From Nostocoides sp. (GTDB lineage Bacteria > Actinomycetota > Actinomycetes > Actinomycetales > Dermatophilaceae), in contig JADJVJ010000001.1 of the NCBI GenBank assembly GCA_016716625.1, forward strand, positions 1,674,001-1,738,000: a stretch of 64,000 nucleotides of DNA. The letters run 5' to 3'. Below are positions 8,492 to 20,047 of the stretch, in pieces. Every line of letters starts with the position of its first letter. Position 1 is the first letter of the stretch. A program made the position numbers and the translations under genes. The notes under the pieces are model-generated. The model did not search any database, had not been told where the DNA came from, and was given only the letters and a program-made list of their open reading frames with translations.

Positions 8492-9724
8492 ATGGCGAGC
8501 CTGCGCAGCCTGTGGAGCGCCCTGACCACTCGGGGCTCGGCCTTCGTGGCCTCGGGGGTGTGCCTGCTCCTCGCCGGCTTCCTGCTCGGCCAACGCGACC
8601 TCGCTCGAATCGGCCTGCTCCTGCTCCTGCTCACCGCGGGGGCGCTCTGGTTCGGCCGTACCCGTGGCCTTGCCCTCGACGTGTCCCGAACGGCCGCTCC
8701 CCCCACCGCGCAGATCGGCGAGCCGGTCGTCATCACGGTGCGCGTGACCAACCCCGCAGGCTCGTCCAGCCCGGTGCTCCTGGCCGAGGAGCAACTCAGT
8801 TACCTGCTCGGCGACCGCCCGCGCTTCGTCCTGCCCGCACTCGACCCTGGCGGTCGGTGTGAGGTGCAGTATGTCGTCCGCTCGCCGATCCGCGGCGCCC
8901 ACCAGCTCGGGCCGCTGGGGACCCGGGTCCGGGATCTTTTCGGCCTCTCGCTCAAGCTCGCGGACGTGGGCGAAGGGACCGAACTGCTCGTCGTCCCGAC
9001 GCCGGTGCCGCTGCATGCCTCACCGCCAGGTTCGACCGGTCTCGGTGAAGAAACCGGCTCGGCGGCAACCCTTGCGCTGCACGGGGACAACGAACAGGGC
9101 ATCCGCGAGTACCGTCAGGGCGACGACCTCCGCCGGATCCACTGGCCGGCCTCGGCCCGCACCGGCGACCTCATGGTCCGGCAGGAGGACCGGCCGATCC
9201 GTCGCCAGGCCCTCGTCCTGCTCGACACCCGGGAGTCCGCGCACACCGGCATGGGAGTCTCCTCAAGCATCGAGTGGGCGGTCGTCATGGCGGCCTCGGT
9301 GAGCGCGCACCTGCAGGCCCGGGGCTACAGCGTTCAAGCGCTGACCCCCGCAGGCGGCGGGGAGGTCACCGTGAGCGAGGACCTCCCCGGCACCCTGGTC
9401 GCCCTTGCCAAGGCACGGCCCACTCCCCCCGAGAGCCTCGAAGAACTCCTGCATGCGGCGCGCGGCCTGAGCCGGCGCGGTGGGCTGGTGATCTTCATCG
9501 GAGGAGCGCTGCGCGAAGGCTCCGCCCGCTCCGTCGCGGGTCTGCGCCAGCCCGGATCCGCCGGCTTGGCCTTCCTGGCCGCCGCCCCGGGCTCGGCGAA
9601 CGGCAACGGTGGCTTGGAGGTGCTCCGGGTCTCCGGGGTGCGAGCCCGCACCTACGATCGCACCCTGCCCCACGCCGATGCCTGGGCAACCGTCCTCGAC
9701 GCGACCGTGGGGGCGTCCTCATGA
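8492..9724 (+). CDS. DUF58 domain-containing membrane protein
   Basis: This 410-residue protein has two hydrophobic segments near the N-terminus (about 17-33 and 39-54) and a cytosolic DUF58 region. The family signature EYRQGDDLRRIHW is at about residues 206-218. DUF58 proteins resemble VWA-type adaptors and occur next to MoxR ATPases, for which they are thought to bring the substrate. The gene overlaps the next one by 4 bp (ATGA), so the two are probably coupled. The molecular role is not established. Confidence 0.88.
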   Translation: MASLRSLWSALTTRGSAFVASGVCLLLAGFLLGQRDLARIGLLLLLLTAGALWFGRTRGLALDVSRTAAPPTAQIGEPVVITVRVTNPAGSSSPVLLAEEQLSYLLGDRPRFVLPALDPGGRCEVQYVVRSPIRGAHQLGPLGTRVRDLFGLSLKLADVGEGTELLVVPTPVPLHASPPGSTGLGEETGSAATLALHGDNEQGIREYRQGDDLRRIHWPASARTGDLMVRQEDRPIRRQALVLLDTRESAHTGMGVSSSIEWAVVMAASVSAHLQARGYSVQALTPAGGGEVTVSEDLPGTLVALAKARPTPPESLEELLHAARGLSRRGGLVIFIGGALREGSARSVAGLRQPGSAGLAFLAAAPGSANGNGGLEVLRVSGVRARTYDRTLPHADAWATVLDATVGASS

Positions 9725-12014
9725 CCCGCGGGCAGCCGACCATGACGTTTCTCGCGGCGGCCGCGGTTGCCGTGGTCGCCGCCCCGGTGACCACGCTCCT
9801 GGTGAGCACCCGGTGGACCCGGGTCGCCATGGTGGCCATCCTCGTGGTCGCGGCGAGCGGATGGGCCCTGCGCCAGCTCCGGGTCCGCCCCGGCTGGGTC
9901 CTGATCGCCCAGCTCGTTGCCCTGGTCGCCGGCTACCTCGGTGCGGTCCTGCCGTCCACCCTGTGGTACGGCCTGCCGACCCTGACCACAGCGCGGCGCA
10001 CGTTCGACATCGTCCTGGGCGCGGCCACACATCTCGGCGGCTACTCCGCCCCGGTCCCGCCCTCCCGGGAACTCGACATCGTCTTGGCCACCCTCGTCGG
10101 GCTCATCGCGGTCGCCGTTGATGCCGTAGCCGTCTCGCTGCGGCGACCTGCCGCCGCCGGGTTGCTGCTGCTCACGGCATACCTCGGGTCCTCGTCAAAC
10201 ACGCCCACCGGCAACTCGGCGATCTGGCTGGTCGCCCCGGCGGGGCTGTGGCTGCTCATGCTCGCCCACCAGGGGATCTCGGCGGTGCACAGTTGGGGCC
10301 CGGCCTTCCACACGGTGCGGGGTCGCCGCCGCGAACCCGGGGACTCCCTGGCCGGCCTGGGCCGACGCCTCGGAGTGCTCGCGATCGGGGCCGCGATCGT
10401 CCTGGGGACGATCGCCCCCCTGCTGCCGACGCGGTTCCTGGCCGGCGGACTCGGCACCGGGGCGGACGAGTCGGGCGGCACGCCCCGTGGGGTCTCCATG
10501 GCGTCGAGCGCGGACGTCAGCCGCGATCTCATCACCGGTTCGGACCGCGTCGCCTTCCGCTACCGGACGCCCGCGGGAGCGGCTCCGGTCTTCGCGGTCC
10601 ACGTGCTCAACCGCTACGAGGGGGGCGTGTGGACCAACGACCGCTCCCGGGGCGCCGCCGAACCGGCCACCGCCCTCGAGCCGCCACCGTTGGACTCGGT
10701 GATCACGACGAAGTCCACGGATATCGAGGTCTTCGACAACGACGTCGCTCCCCCGCAGGTCGCCCTGCCCCCACTGACCGTCGGCAACCCGTTCCCGGGC
10801 GCGAGCTGGACCGTCGACGACTTCGGCACCGTCCGGTTGTCGGGCACCGTCCGGGAGTACACCGCGTCCTCGTTGAACCTGACGATCCCCGAGGACTTCC
10901 TGGCCAACCTGTCTGCCTCCAACGTCCGGCCATCGACGGCGGCGGCGGTCTTCATCGAGGACACGCCGAGCGGGGCCGACCCCGATCAGCCGAACGACAC
11001 CCTCGGCCGGGTGCTCGAGTCCATCATCGACGGGGAGGAAACCCCCGTCGAGGCGGCCCGCAAGATCCAGGCCTACCTGCGCTCACCCGAGTTCTCCTAC
11101 TCGCTCACGCTCACCGACGAAGGGATCGGTGGCGACCCGCTGCTGAGCTTCCTGCGGACCAAGCGGGGCTATTGCGTACAGTTCGCGGGCGCCATGGTCG
11201 CCCTCGCCGACCGCGCCGGCATGCCCGCCCGCCTCGTCGTCGGCTTCCTCGGCGGCACCCGGGAAGGCGACGACTACGTCGTGCGCGGCAGAGACGCCCA
11301 TGCCTGGCCGGAGATCTACTTCGACGGCATCGGCTGGTTGCGCTTCGAGCCCACCCCGGGCGGTCGTGGCGGCATACCCCCGGCGTACAGCCTGACCCAG
11401 CCGAGGACCAATCCCAGCACGGGACCCAGCGCGTCGAGCAGCCCCAGGCCGTCGGTGTCCGCCCTGCCCCGAGGCGAGCGCCCGGACGCGGACCTCGTGC
11501 GGCCCACCGGGATCGCCGGCGGCATCCTTCCCACGTGGCTCACCCAGAACTGGCCGTATGCCGTCGGCCTCCTCTCCCTGGCCCTGCTCCTTTGTGCCGT
11601 CCCCCTGGCGGCCCGGGCCGTGCGGCGACGACGCCGCAGACGGGCGGAGAGCCAAGCCGCGCGCACCGAGGCGGAGTGGGCCGAACTCATCTCCCGGCTC
11701 GGCGACCTGGGGGTCCACCCACCCGAGGGCGCCTCGCCCCGGCAAACCGGCCGTTTCATCGCGACGACCGGCCGGCTCCCGCAGGAGGCCATTTCGCACG
11801 TCGGGTCTGCCGTGGCCCTCCTCGAACGTGCCCGCTATGCCCGGCCGGAGCAGGCGGAGGCGAAGGCGGGCATGACCGGGGCGATCGAGGAGCACGCGGA
11901 CGCCATCCTCAGCGCGGTGGCAGCCCGGGTACCGCGCAGCGTGCGCTGGCGCGCAGCGCTCTGGCCGCGGGACGGCCTCTTCTGGCGCCGGCAGTCCAGC
12001 GGCGAGGAGAACAG

Positions 12015-12027
<13 letters not shown>
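9721..12027 (+). CDS. Transglutaminase-like (TGc) multi-pass membrane protein
   Basis: This 768-residue protein has a hydrophobic N-terminal third with several membrane spans, then a large extracytoplasmic transglutaminase-like domain. The papain-type triad is visible: Cys485 in KRGYCVQFA, His527 in RDAHAWPE, and Asp535 in YFDGIGW. A further membrane span at about 620-640 precedes an Arg-rich stretch and a C-terminal cytoplasmic tail. Such proteins are probable proteases or crosslinking enzymes at the cell envelope; the substrate is not known. ATG at 9721 overlaps the DUF58 stop. Its 3' end overlaps convergent sigA by 13 bp. Confidence 0.9.
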
Positions 12028-13886
<1,859 letters not shown>

Positions 13887-14019
13887 CGACTACCTTTCGT
13901 GAAGACGCCGAGGCCAACGACGGGCAGGCGTAAGCCAGCTCGAAAGTCGGGACGAGGCGCGAGGGGTGGCACAGGACAGGCCGTCATCCGGCCTGGGGGC
14001 GTGTGGAGCCCTTCCATTA

Positions 14020-14068
14020 TAAAACGCCGCGCGCCCGACCGACGCCAATCGGCGCGGGTCGGGCGGCG
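14020..14068 (-). terminator. Rho-independent terminator after the universal stress protein gene
   Basis: On the minus strand, just past the usp stop, a GC-rich inverted repeat (outer arms 14032-14040 and 14057-14065, inner arms 14043-14046 and 14051-14054) is followed by TTTT at 14021-14024. This is a classical hairpin-plus-T-tract terminator. The TATAAT at 14016-14021 directly beyond it overlaps the T-tract and may be the sigA -10 box. Confidence 0.72.
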
Positions 14069-14075
14069 AGAAGGC

Positions 14076-14471
14076 TCAGGCCTTGACGGCGAGGACCGCG
14101 CAGGGTGCGTCGAGGAGGATGCGCTGCGCGTTGGACCCGAGGATGAGCTTGCCGACCGGCGTACGGCGGCGCAGTCCGATGACGATCAGGTCGCTGTCCA
14201 CCTCGTTGGCCACCGCGATGAGGTCCTCGGCGGGCTCATTGCCTCGGACGAGCTGACGCACCTCGAGGTCCAGGCCATCGCCGGCGAGGTCCTCGCTGAT
14301 GCCGCGCAGGCGGGCCTCGGTGTCGAGAGTGCCCTCTTCGACGTACTCGCGGTTGCCACGGTGGGAGTTGATGACCACGAGCTTGGACTTGCGGAGCTTG
14401 GCCTCCGCGACCGCCCTCGACAGCGCGGCCTCGCCCTCCTTGGTGGGGACGTATCCGACAACGATGGTCAC
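14076..14471 (-). CDS. Universal stress protein (UspA family)
   Basis: This 131-residue protein is a single UspA domain. It starts with TIVVGYVPTKEGEAAL and carries the nucleotide-binding pattern near the C-terminus: DLIVIGLRRRTPVGKLILGSNAQR fits the family G-x2-G-x9-G-S/T motif only loosely, because the first glycines are partly replaced. ATP binding is therefore uncertain. The GTG start at 14471 has GGAGG 6 bp upstream. It is followed by a strong terminator and is probably a single-gene unit. Confidence 0.9.
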   Translation of the reverse strand: MTIVVGYVPTKEGEAALSRAVAEAKLRKSKLVVINSHRGNREYVEEGTLDTEARLRGISEDLAGDGLDLEVRQLVRGNEPAEDLIAVANEVDSDLIVIGLRRRTPVGKLILGSNAQRILLDAPCAVLAVKA

Positions 14472-14531
14472 GTATTGCCTCCTTGCACGACATTGACGGG
14501 GCCCGGGACCGGGCGATGCGACAGGATGACG

Positions 14532-15704
14532 CTACCCGATCGGCGGCACGGAGTGTGAGGGCCTCGCGTACTGAGTGCGGGCAAGGCTCTCTCGGATGAG
14601 CTTCCCGACGGCGCCGCGTTCGATGAGGAAGCCGTCGTGCCCGTGCTCTGAGTCGATGACGACGAACCGGCTTCCCGGCCGGGCGGCCGCCATGTCGGCG
14701 CTCAGGTGCAGCGGATAGAGCCGATCAGAGGTGACCCCGGCGACGACGAGATCGGCCGTGACCCGACCCAGCGCGGCCTGCCAACCACCACGTCCGCGGC
14801 CGATGTCGTGGTGGTTCATCGCCTCGGTGAGGACGAGGTAACTGTTCGGGTCGAAGCGGTCGCCGAGTTTGGCGGCGTGATGGTCGAGGTAGCTCTCGAC
14901 GGCGTAGCGTCCACCGGCCACGGGATCCTCGCCACGTTGCGGTTCGCGACCGAAGCGACCCGCGAGTTCCCCGGCCGCGCGGTAGGTGATGTGCGCGATC
15001 TGACGGGCGTGCCCCATCCCCGTGAGCGGGAAGACCGCGTCGTAGTAGTCACCACCGGCAAAGGCCGGATCGTCGCGGATGGCGAGGAGTTGTGGGCGGG
15101 ACCACGCGATCTGGTCGGCAGTGGCGTATGCCGTGGAGGCCAGCACGATGGCGCTGGCGACCCGATCGGGGTGGGTCACTGCCCACTCCAGGGCTCGCAT
15201 GCCACCCATCGACCCACCGAGGACGGCTGCCCACCGGTGAACCCCGAGGGCGTCGGCAAGACGGGCCTCGACCTCGACCTGGTCCCGAATGGTCACCACC
15301 GGGAAACGCGACCCCCAGGCACGTCCGTGCGGGTCCGGGGAACTGGGCCCCGTAGTGCCCTGGCAGCCGCCGAGGACGTTGGCGGCGACGACATACCAGT
15401 GATCGGTGTCGAGCGGGCACCCGGGGCCAATGAGCCCATCCCACCACCCCGGCGACGGGTGCGCCGGGGTCGCCGCCCCGACCACATGGCTGTCCCCGGT
15501 CAGGGCGTGTTCGACGAGAATGGCGTTGTCACCGTCGGCGTTGAGCGTGCCCCAGGCTTCATAGGCCACCGTGACCGCAGGCAGGTCGCCCCCCAGTTCG
15601 GTGCTCAGGGGACCCACCTCGACGAACACCCGGTGGCCCACCGCGCCACCCGTTCGCCACAGGCGGGGCTGCCGCGTCGTGGCCGCCCCTGCGTCGTCTC
15701 TCAC
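14532..15704 (-). CDS. metX: Homoserine O-acetyltransferase
   Basis: MetX activates homoserine with an acyl group, the first committed step to methionine. This 390-residue alpha/beta-hydrolase has the nucleophile elbow GGSMGGMRALEW with Ser165 and a probable Asp/His pair in VTSDRLYP and SEHGHDGFL near the C-terminus. Acetyl versus succinyl specificity cannot be read directly; acetyl is inferred from the actinobacterial context and the presence of metY. The GTG at 15704 has AAGGAG 6 bp upstream, immediately after the SAM-IV riboswitch, so SAM should repress it. Unusually, metY is not adjacent but lies about 11 kb away. Confidence 0.93.
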   Translation of the reverse strand: MRDDAGAATTRQPRLWRTGGAVGHRVFVEVGPLSTELGGDLPAVTVAYEAWGTLNADGDNAILVEHALTGDSHVVGAATPAHPSPGWWDGLIGPGCPLDTDHWYVVAANVLGGCQGTTGPSSPDPHGRAWGSRFPVVTIRDQVEVEARLADALGVHRWAAVLGGSMGGMRALEWAVTHPDRVASAIVLASTAYATADQIAWSRPQLLAIRDDPAFAGGDYYDAVFPLTGMGHARQIAHITYRAAGELAGRFGREPQRGEDPVAGGRYAVESYLDHHAAKLGDRFDPNSYLVLTEAMNHHDIGRGRGGWQAALGRVTADLVVAGVTSDRLYPLHLSADMAAARPGSRFVVIDSEHGHDGFLIERGAVGKLIRESLARTQYARPSHSVPPIG

Positions 15705-15716
15705 TGCCTGCTCCTT

Positions 15717-15827
15717 GGTCGCGGTTGCCGCGCCAGGACTCGGCGGGCCAGGTCCTCACCCGGGGCACCCCACCGCGAGGAGGGTTGCCGGCCAGCAAGC
15801 CGGGGCTTGGTGCTGGCACTCATGACC
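15717..15827 (-). promoter_or_regulatory. SAM-IV riboswitch upstream of metX
   Basis: On the minus strand the leader starts GGTCATGAGTGCCAGC, continues through AAGCCCCGGCTTGCTGGCC, GGCAACCCTCC and GGTGGGGTGCCCCGGGTGA, and closes the P1 stem with GGACC. A downstream element CGCGGCAACCGCG forms a further hairpin. This matches the actinobacterial SAM-IV consensus, including the core shared with the mycobacterial example, from memory. The metX ribosome binding site follows within a few bases of the last hairpin, which suggests control of translation initiation by SAM. Confidence 0.9.
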
Positions 15828-15863
15828 TGGACAGATCATAAGGAGCCCCTGGCCCCTCGTGAA

Positions 15864-16949
15864 TCACTGTCCGCGTCGTGGAACCCTCGCGTGCGAAGCC
15901 GCCACGCTCGATCCGCGCACACCAAGGGAGACCAGATGGGAGAGCAGCTGGCCGAGCCGATGGCCGGGGAAGCACCGAAGAGCCCGTCCCAACAGGACGC
16001 TCGCCAGCGCACCATCACCACGAACCCAGGCCACGTGCGCAGCGACCGCGCATATGTCGGCCGCGGCGGAACCCACAGCATCGGGGGTGAGTCGCACCAG
16101 GAGGAGCAGCCCCCGCAGATCCGACTCGAGGTCTGCTCGAAACGGCAGCGCCGTGCCCAACAGGCTGCGCAGGTCGGGGTCGACGGCGTCCTCGGGCAGG
16201 ATCCCCGGGCAGAGCCAGCCCAGCAGGGCGTCCCGGAAGTTTGTCTCGCCCAGGGGGAGGACAAGGCTCGCGGCGCCCACGGCCGTCGCGATCGGCGATG
16301 AGCGCGAGGTCCACAGGTACTCACCCCAGGCCTGGGCGGCCTCCACCCGGGTGCCGTTGCCCTCCGTATGCCGGGTGAACGCTGAGAGCGCCTCCGCGAG
16401 GTCCCCGGAAAAGGAGACCGACAGTTCGAGGTCGCCCCGGGAGGCATGCACAGCAGGCAGCCAGTCCAGAGCGGAGGCCACCGCGGGCACCTCGCTCACC
16501 GACGGTCGCGGACGCGCCGGTCCCCGCCAGAGAACCATCTCCCCCGAGTCCGCAGGGTCCTCGACGATCAATGCCTCCTCGCAGGTGCCCTCCTGGACGA
16601 ACCGGGCGAACGGGACGGGGAGGCCGCAGCCCTGCGCGAGCAGCTGCGTTTCGAGCATGACCTCACTGCCCTCGCCGGGGATGTCCTCATAGACCAGGAT
16701 CGACACCCAGCGTGCCCGCCCCTCCCGGACCAGCGCCGCCAGGACAACCCTGGCCACCGGTGCGTACTGCTCGGGCTCGGTGGGGAGGTCCACCCGTCCG
16801 AGGCCGACGATCCTGGCCCCATCGAAGCCGACCACCACGAGGCTGCGCCGTGGCGGGAAACCGATGAGGTAGGGCAGTGCGGCGAGCAGTTCCTCAGGGG
16901 TGCTGACCCGCAGCGGGGCGTGCGCGGAGGTCGCGGCCGGAATCGTCAT
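15864..16949 (-). CDS. DUF4192 domain-containing protein
   Basis: This 361-residue protein matches the DUF4192 family of actinobacteria. The N-terminus contains LRVSTPEELLAALPYLIGF and PPRRSLVVVGFDG, characteristic of the family. No membrane segments or catalytic motifs are apparent, and the function of the family is unknown. The ATG at 16949 was chosen because the conserved sequence starts just after it and AGGG-type sequence precedes it; the frame extends further upstream as Pro/Arg-rich sequence that looks non-coding. It lies 110 bp downstream of the DUF1232 gene. Confidence 0.85.
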   Translation of the reverse strand: MTIPAATSAHAPLRVSTPEELLAALPYLIGFPPRRSLVVVGFDGARIVGLGRVDLPTEPEQYAPVARVVLAALVREGRARWVSILVYEDIPGEGSEVMLETQLLAQGCGLPVPFARFVQEGTCEEALIVEDPADSGEMVLWRGPARPRPSVSEVPAVASALDWLPAVHASRGDLELSVSFSGDLAEALSAFTRHTEGNGTRVEAAQAWGEYLWTSRSSPIATAVGAASLVLPLGETNFRDALLGWLCPGILPEDAVDPDLRSLLGTALPFRADLESDLRGLLLLVRLTPDAVGSAAADICAVAAHVAWVRGDGALASVLLGRALRCFPGHRLGQLLSHLVSLGVRGSSVAASHARVPRRGQ

Positions 16950-17059
16950 GACCCCACCCTGGGGCCGCAGCGACCCACCGCACAGAGCGGGTGGGACCGT
17001 TGTGGACGGCCCCACCACCTGTGGAGGACGCCACCACCCAAGAGGGGACGTCGGGGGGA

Positions 17060-17473
17060 CTACCGGACGACGTGGCTCTTCACGGTCTGCGGGCCAGGCG
17101 TCGAAGCGCCCGGCGCCGAGGTGCTCGACGGGCCGCTGGCAGGGGTCGGCGCGGCGCGCTCCCACTCCAGGAAGGCCTCGGTCTCCTCGACGAGCCCACG
17201 GACGAGCCAGGTGACGACGAAGGCGTCGTCGGCCAGCCCGAGCGGACCGAGCAGTGCCTCGGGGAGCACGTCGACTGGCGAGACGACATACGCGATGGCG
17301 GCCGCCAAGGTCAGCAGGCGGACGAGCGTCGTGCCGGGGTACTGCCCGGCGACGGTGGCCCGGAGCAGTCGCGGGAGCGCAGCAGCCCGGGCGGCGAGCG
17401 AGGGACCACCCGGCCGGGTGGCGAGACGCAGTGCGGCCGCGAGCGAGCGCACCGTCATGGTCTTACGGGTCAT
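17060..17473 (-). CDS. DUF1232 (YkvA-family) membrane protein
   Basis: This 137-residue protein carries the YkvA/DUF1232 signature: a hydrophobic helix with LAAAIAYVVSPVDVLPEALLGPLGLADDA, where the S-P-x-D-x-x-P core is diagnostic. The function is unknown. The C-terminal 30 residues are Ala/Pro/Ser-rich. The ATG at 17473 has GAGGA 7 bp upstream and lies 10 bp after the EcsC gene stop, so the two are probably cotranscribed. Confidence 0.82.
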   Translation of the reverse strand: MTRKTMTVRSLAAALRLATRPGGPSLAARAAALPRLLRATVAGQYPGTTLVRLLTLAAAIAYVVSPVDVLPEALLGPLGLADDAFVVTWLVRGLVEETEAFLEWERAAPTPASGPSSTSAPGASTPGPQTVKSHVVR

Positions 17474-17483
17474 CAGCCTGTCC

Positions 17484-18218
17484 TCAACTACTCGTGATCT
17501 GCGGGGCGAGCGGCGGGAACTCGGTGCGGGCGCTCTCGGCGATCCGGTGCATGAGGAAGGCGTCCAGCCCTCCGCCGATGGCACCGCCGACGATCGGGAC
17601 GTTGCGGCCGAACCGGGAGAAGGTCTTCTTTCCGGCGGTGGTGAGCAACCGGAAACCGACGGCCTTGTTGAGGACCATGAGCGCCGAGTGCGGGAGCTGC
17701 TTGGCGGCCAGTCCGGTCAGCACGCCCGTGGGGGCCACGACACCCACCTTGGCGAGCAGCTCGTCGGCGTCGGCGCCGACCAGTGCAAGCAGGACCGCGC
17801 TGCGGATCTTGTCCTGGCGCAGGTCGTAGCCGCGGACTGTGGCGATCGCCGCGGTCATCCGGGTCGCCAGGAGATAGAACGCGAGCACGTTGGCGGGCAG
17901 TGCGACCGGCAGGGTGATGAACCCTCCTACGCTCGTGGCGAAGCCTTCCGCGCCGGCGAGCGCGATGTGCTTGCGGACGATGGCGTCGACCTGGGCCTGC
18001 GGGTCGGTGTGCTTGCGGGCGACGTCCCGGACAACCTCCTCCGCGGAATCGAACGGCCCCTTGCCGTCGATCCCCATGGAGAGCAGGGTCATCACCCAGC
18101 TGTTGGCGACGTTGCCGATGGCACCGCCGTCCGCGGGCGCGTCCTGCGCCTGCTCCAACGCGCTGCGCGTGTCCTTGACGGCGCCCTTGGTGTTGTCACC
18201 GAAGCCGAAGAATCCCAC
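17484..18218 (-). CDS. EcsC family protein
   Basis: This 244-residue protein resembles the EcsC family, named for a protein linked to the Bacillus Ecs ABC transporter but widespread and mostly uncharacterised. It has a Gly/Ala-rich hydrophobic middle (AGAEGFATSVGGFITLPVALPANV) and the typical C-terminal NVPIVGGAIGGGLDAFLMHRI, both consistent with membrane association. The GTG start at 18218 has AGGAGG 6 bp upstream. Divergent from the polymerase gene, with about 110 bp between them. Confidence 0.83.
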   Translation of the reverse strand: MGFFGFGDNTKGAVKDTRSALEQAQDAPADGGAIGNVANSWVMTLLSMGIDGKGPFDSAEEVVRDVARKHTDPQAQVDAIVRKHIALAGAEGFATSVGGFITLPVALPANVLAFYLLATRMTAAIATVRGYDLRQDKIRSAVLLALVGADADELLAKVGVVAPTGVLTGLAAKQLPHSALMVLNKAVGFRLLTTAGKKTFSRFGRNVPIVGGAIGGGLDAFLMHRIAESARTEFPPLAPQITSS

Positions 18219-18327
18219 GAAAGTCCTCCTGGACAAGGATGGTGGGCGATCTGCCCGTTGACCCAACAACGCCAGGTCAGGCGCCATTCCCATCCTCGCA
18301 CGCAAGGCGCGGCCTACGCTGTGCGTC

Positions 18328-20010
18328 ATGTCCGCTGACCTGCTCGCACTGGTCAGCGCTCCCCCATCCTCCGGGGTCGATCTCACGGCTCTTGTGGGAA
18401 GCAGCCTGCGCTGGGTCGGTCCGGCCACGCAGGCCGCGCAGCGAGTGGCGGACCTTGAGACCAAGCTCTCGCCGCGGTGGGTCTGGTGGTCGGCCCGCAC
18501 CGATGCCGCCGCGACCGTCCGAGCGGGTGTGCTGCTCCGCCGCTGCCACGACCTCGCCGAGGTGCACCGGCTGCTGTACGGGCGGTGGTCGGCCGCGCCC
18601 GAGGACGTCTGGGCGACCGCGCACGGCATACCCCTGGACGAGGTTGCGCAGGCGCCCCCCGACGACCTCTTCGCCGTCGTGGACGAGAGCCCCCGTCTTG
18701 TCGGCCAGGACGGCCTGCTCCGCGGCGACGCCCTCAGCGGGCGGTGGCTCAATACCCCCGAGCGACTCATCCAGTGGGCGGAGGCGGCGCTCACCTGCGC
18801 CGCCCACCAGCTCGGCCATCCCCGCTCAAGGGCCGCACCACTGACCTTCGCCACCGAGTCGGCCACCGCGCTGCTCTGCCTCGAACTCGAACGCGACGGT
18901 CTGCCCATCGACCGCAGCCGCCTCGAAGCCCTCATCACTAAGGTCGCCGGGGAGCGTCCGCTGAGCCTCGCCGACGAGGCCGACCGGCGCCGGGAGCGCG
19001 ATGCCCTGGTGCTCGCCCACGCCCCGGGCCGCGAGGGCACCGACCTGCGCAATCCGGCCGCCGTCAAGGAGCTTCTCGCCGGGGCTGGGATCGAGGTCCC
19101 GGACACCCGCAAGTGGACCCTCGAGCCGTATGCCGCCACGAGTGCGCTCGTCCGCTCTCTTCTCGCCTGGCGGGCGGCGGAACGGATCGCGACGACGTAC
19201 GGGTGGCGTTGGCTCGACACCCATGTCGGCGCCGACGATCGGCTCCGTGGTGCGTGGACGGCCTGCGACGGCGGCGCCGGCCGGATGACCGCGGAGGCGG
19301 GACTGCACAACCTGCCGGTGCTGCTCCGGCCGGGGGTGGCGGCGCACGCGGGACGAGTCCTGGTCCGCGCGGACCTCGGCCAGATCGAACCCCGCATCCT
19401 CGCCGCGGTGTCGGCGGACCGTGCGTTCGTCGAGGCGAGTGCGGCCGACGATCTCTACGCCCCCGTGGCGGCCCGCCTCGGGGTGGAGCGACCGGTCGCT
19501 AAGATCGCGGTGCTCGCGGCCATGTACGGGCAGCGGTCCGGGGCCGCCGGGGAAGCCCTGGCCGGACTCGAGCGGGCCTTCCCGCAGGCCATGGCGGTAC
19601 TCGACGCCGCGTATGCCGCCGGGCTGCGCGGCGAGCCGGTGCTCACCCACGGCGGTCGCCTGGTGCACACCCGCGCCGGGCCGAGTTCCCCCGTCCCGGG
19701 CAGCGACCCTGGGGTGGATCGGGCCCGGGGTCGGTTCGCGCGCAACGCTGTCATCCAGGGCGCCGCGGCGGAGTTCTTCAAGGCGTGGGTGGCCCTGCTG
19801 CGGCAACGACTGCGGCCGCTGGGCGCAGAGGTGGTGCTCTGCCTGCACGACGAGGTGCTCGTGCATGCGCCCGCGCAGCACGCCGAGGAGGTCGTGGGTC
19901 AACTGCACGCCAGCTTGAGCGAGGTGGGGCGGTGGTGGTTCCCCGGCGTACCGGTCAGGTTCGTCGCCGACGCCGGCGTGCTCAGCCGCTGGTCCGAAGC
20001 CAAGGGTTGA
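18328..20010 (+). CDS. Bifunctional 3'-5' exonuclease/DNA polymerase (PolA-like family A)
   Basis: This 560-residue protein is a family A DNA polymerase without a 5'-nuclease domain. Motif A is RADLGQIEPR with catalytic Asp349, motif B is the helix VAKIAVLAAMYGQ, and motif C is LHDEVLV with Asp508. The N-terminal 170 residues correspond to the exonuclease-like region, but I do not see an intact DxE signature, so proofreading may be weak or lost. The start is supported by TACGCT followed by 7 nt and ATG, a leaderless arrangement. It is distinct from the main PolI and may serve in repair. Confidence 0.88.
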   Translation: MSADLLALVSAPPSSGVDLTALVGSSLRWVGPATQAAQRVADLETKLSPRWVWWSARTDAAATVRAGVLLRRCHDLAEVHRLLYGRWSAAPEDVWATAHGIPLDEVAQAPPDDLFAVVDESPRLVGQDGLLRGDALSGRWLNTPERLIQWAEAALTCAAHQLGHPRSRAAPLTFATESATALLCLELERDGLPIDRSRLEALITKVAGERPLSLADEADRRRERDALVLAHAPGREGTDLRNPAAVKELLAGAGIEVPDTRKWTLEPYAATSALVRSLLAWRAAERIATTYGWRWLDTHVGADDRLRGAWTACDGGAGRMTAEAGLHNLPVLLRPGVAAHAGRVLVRADLGQIEPRILAAVSADRAFVEASAADDLYAPVAARLGVERPVAKIAVLAAMYGQRSGAAGEALAGLERAFPQAMAVLDAAYAAGLRGEPVLTHGGRLVHTRAGPSSPVPGSDPGVDRARGRFARNAVIQGAAAEFFKAWVALLRQRLRPLGAEVVLCLHDEVLVHAPAQHAEEVVGQLHASLSEVGRWWFPGVPVRFVADAGVLSRWSEAKG

Positions 20011-20047
20011 CTCGCCGCGACCTCGGCCACGCCCCGAGGCGGGTGAC

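Noticed and set aside
20011..20047. Bidirectional terminator between the polymerase and PAC2 genes
   Set aside because: A short CCTCGG/CCGAGG stem exists but there is no T-tract on either side.
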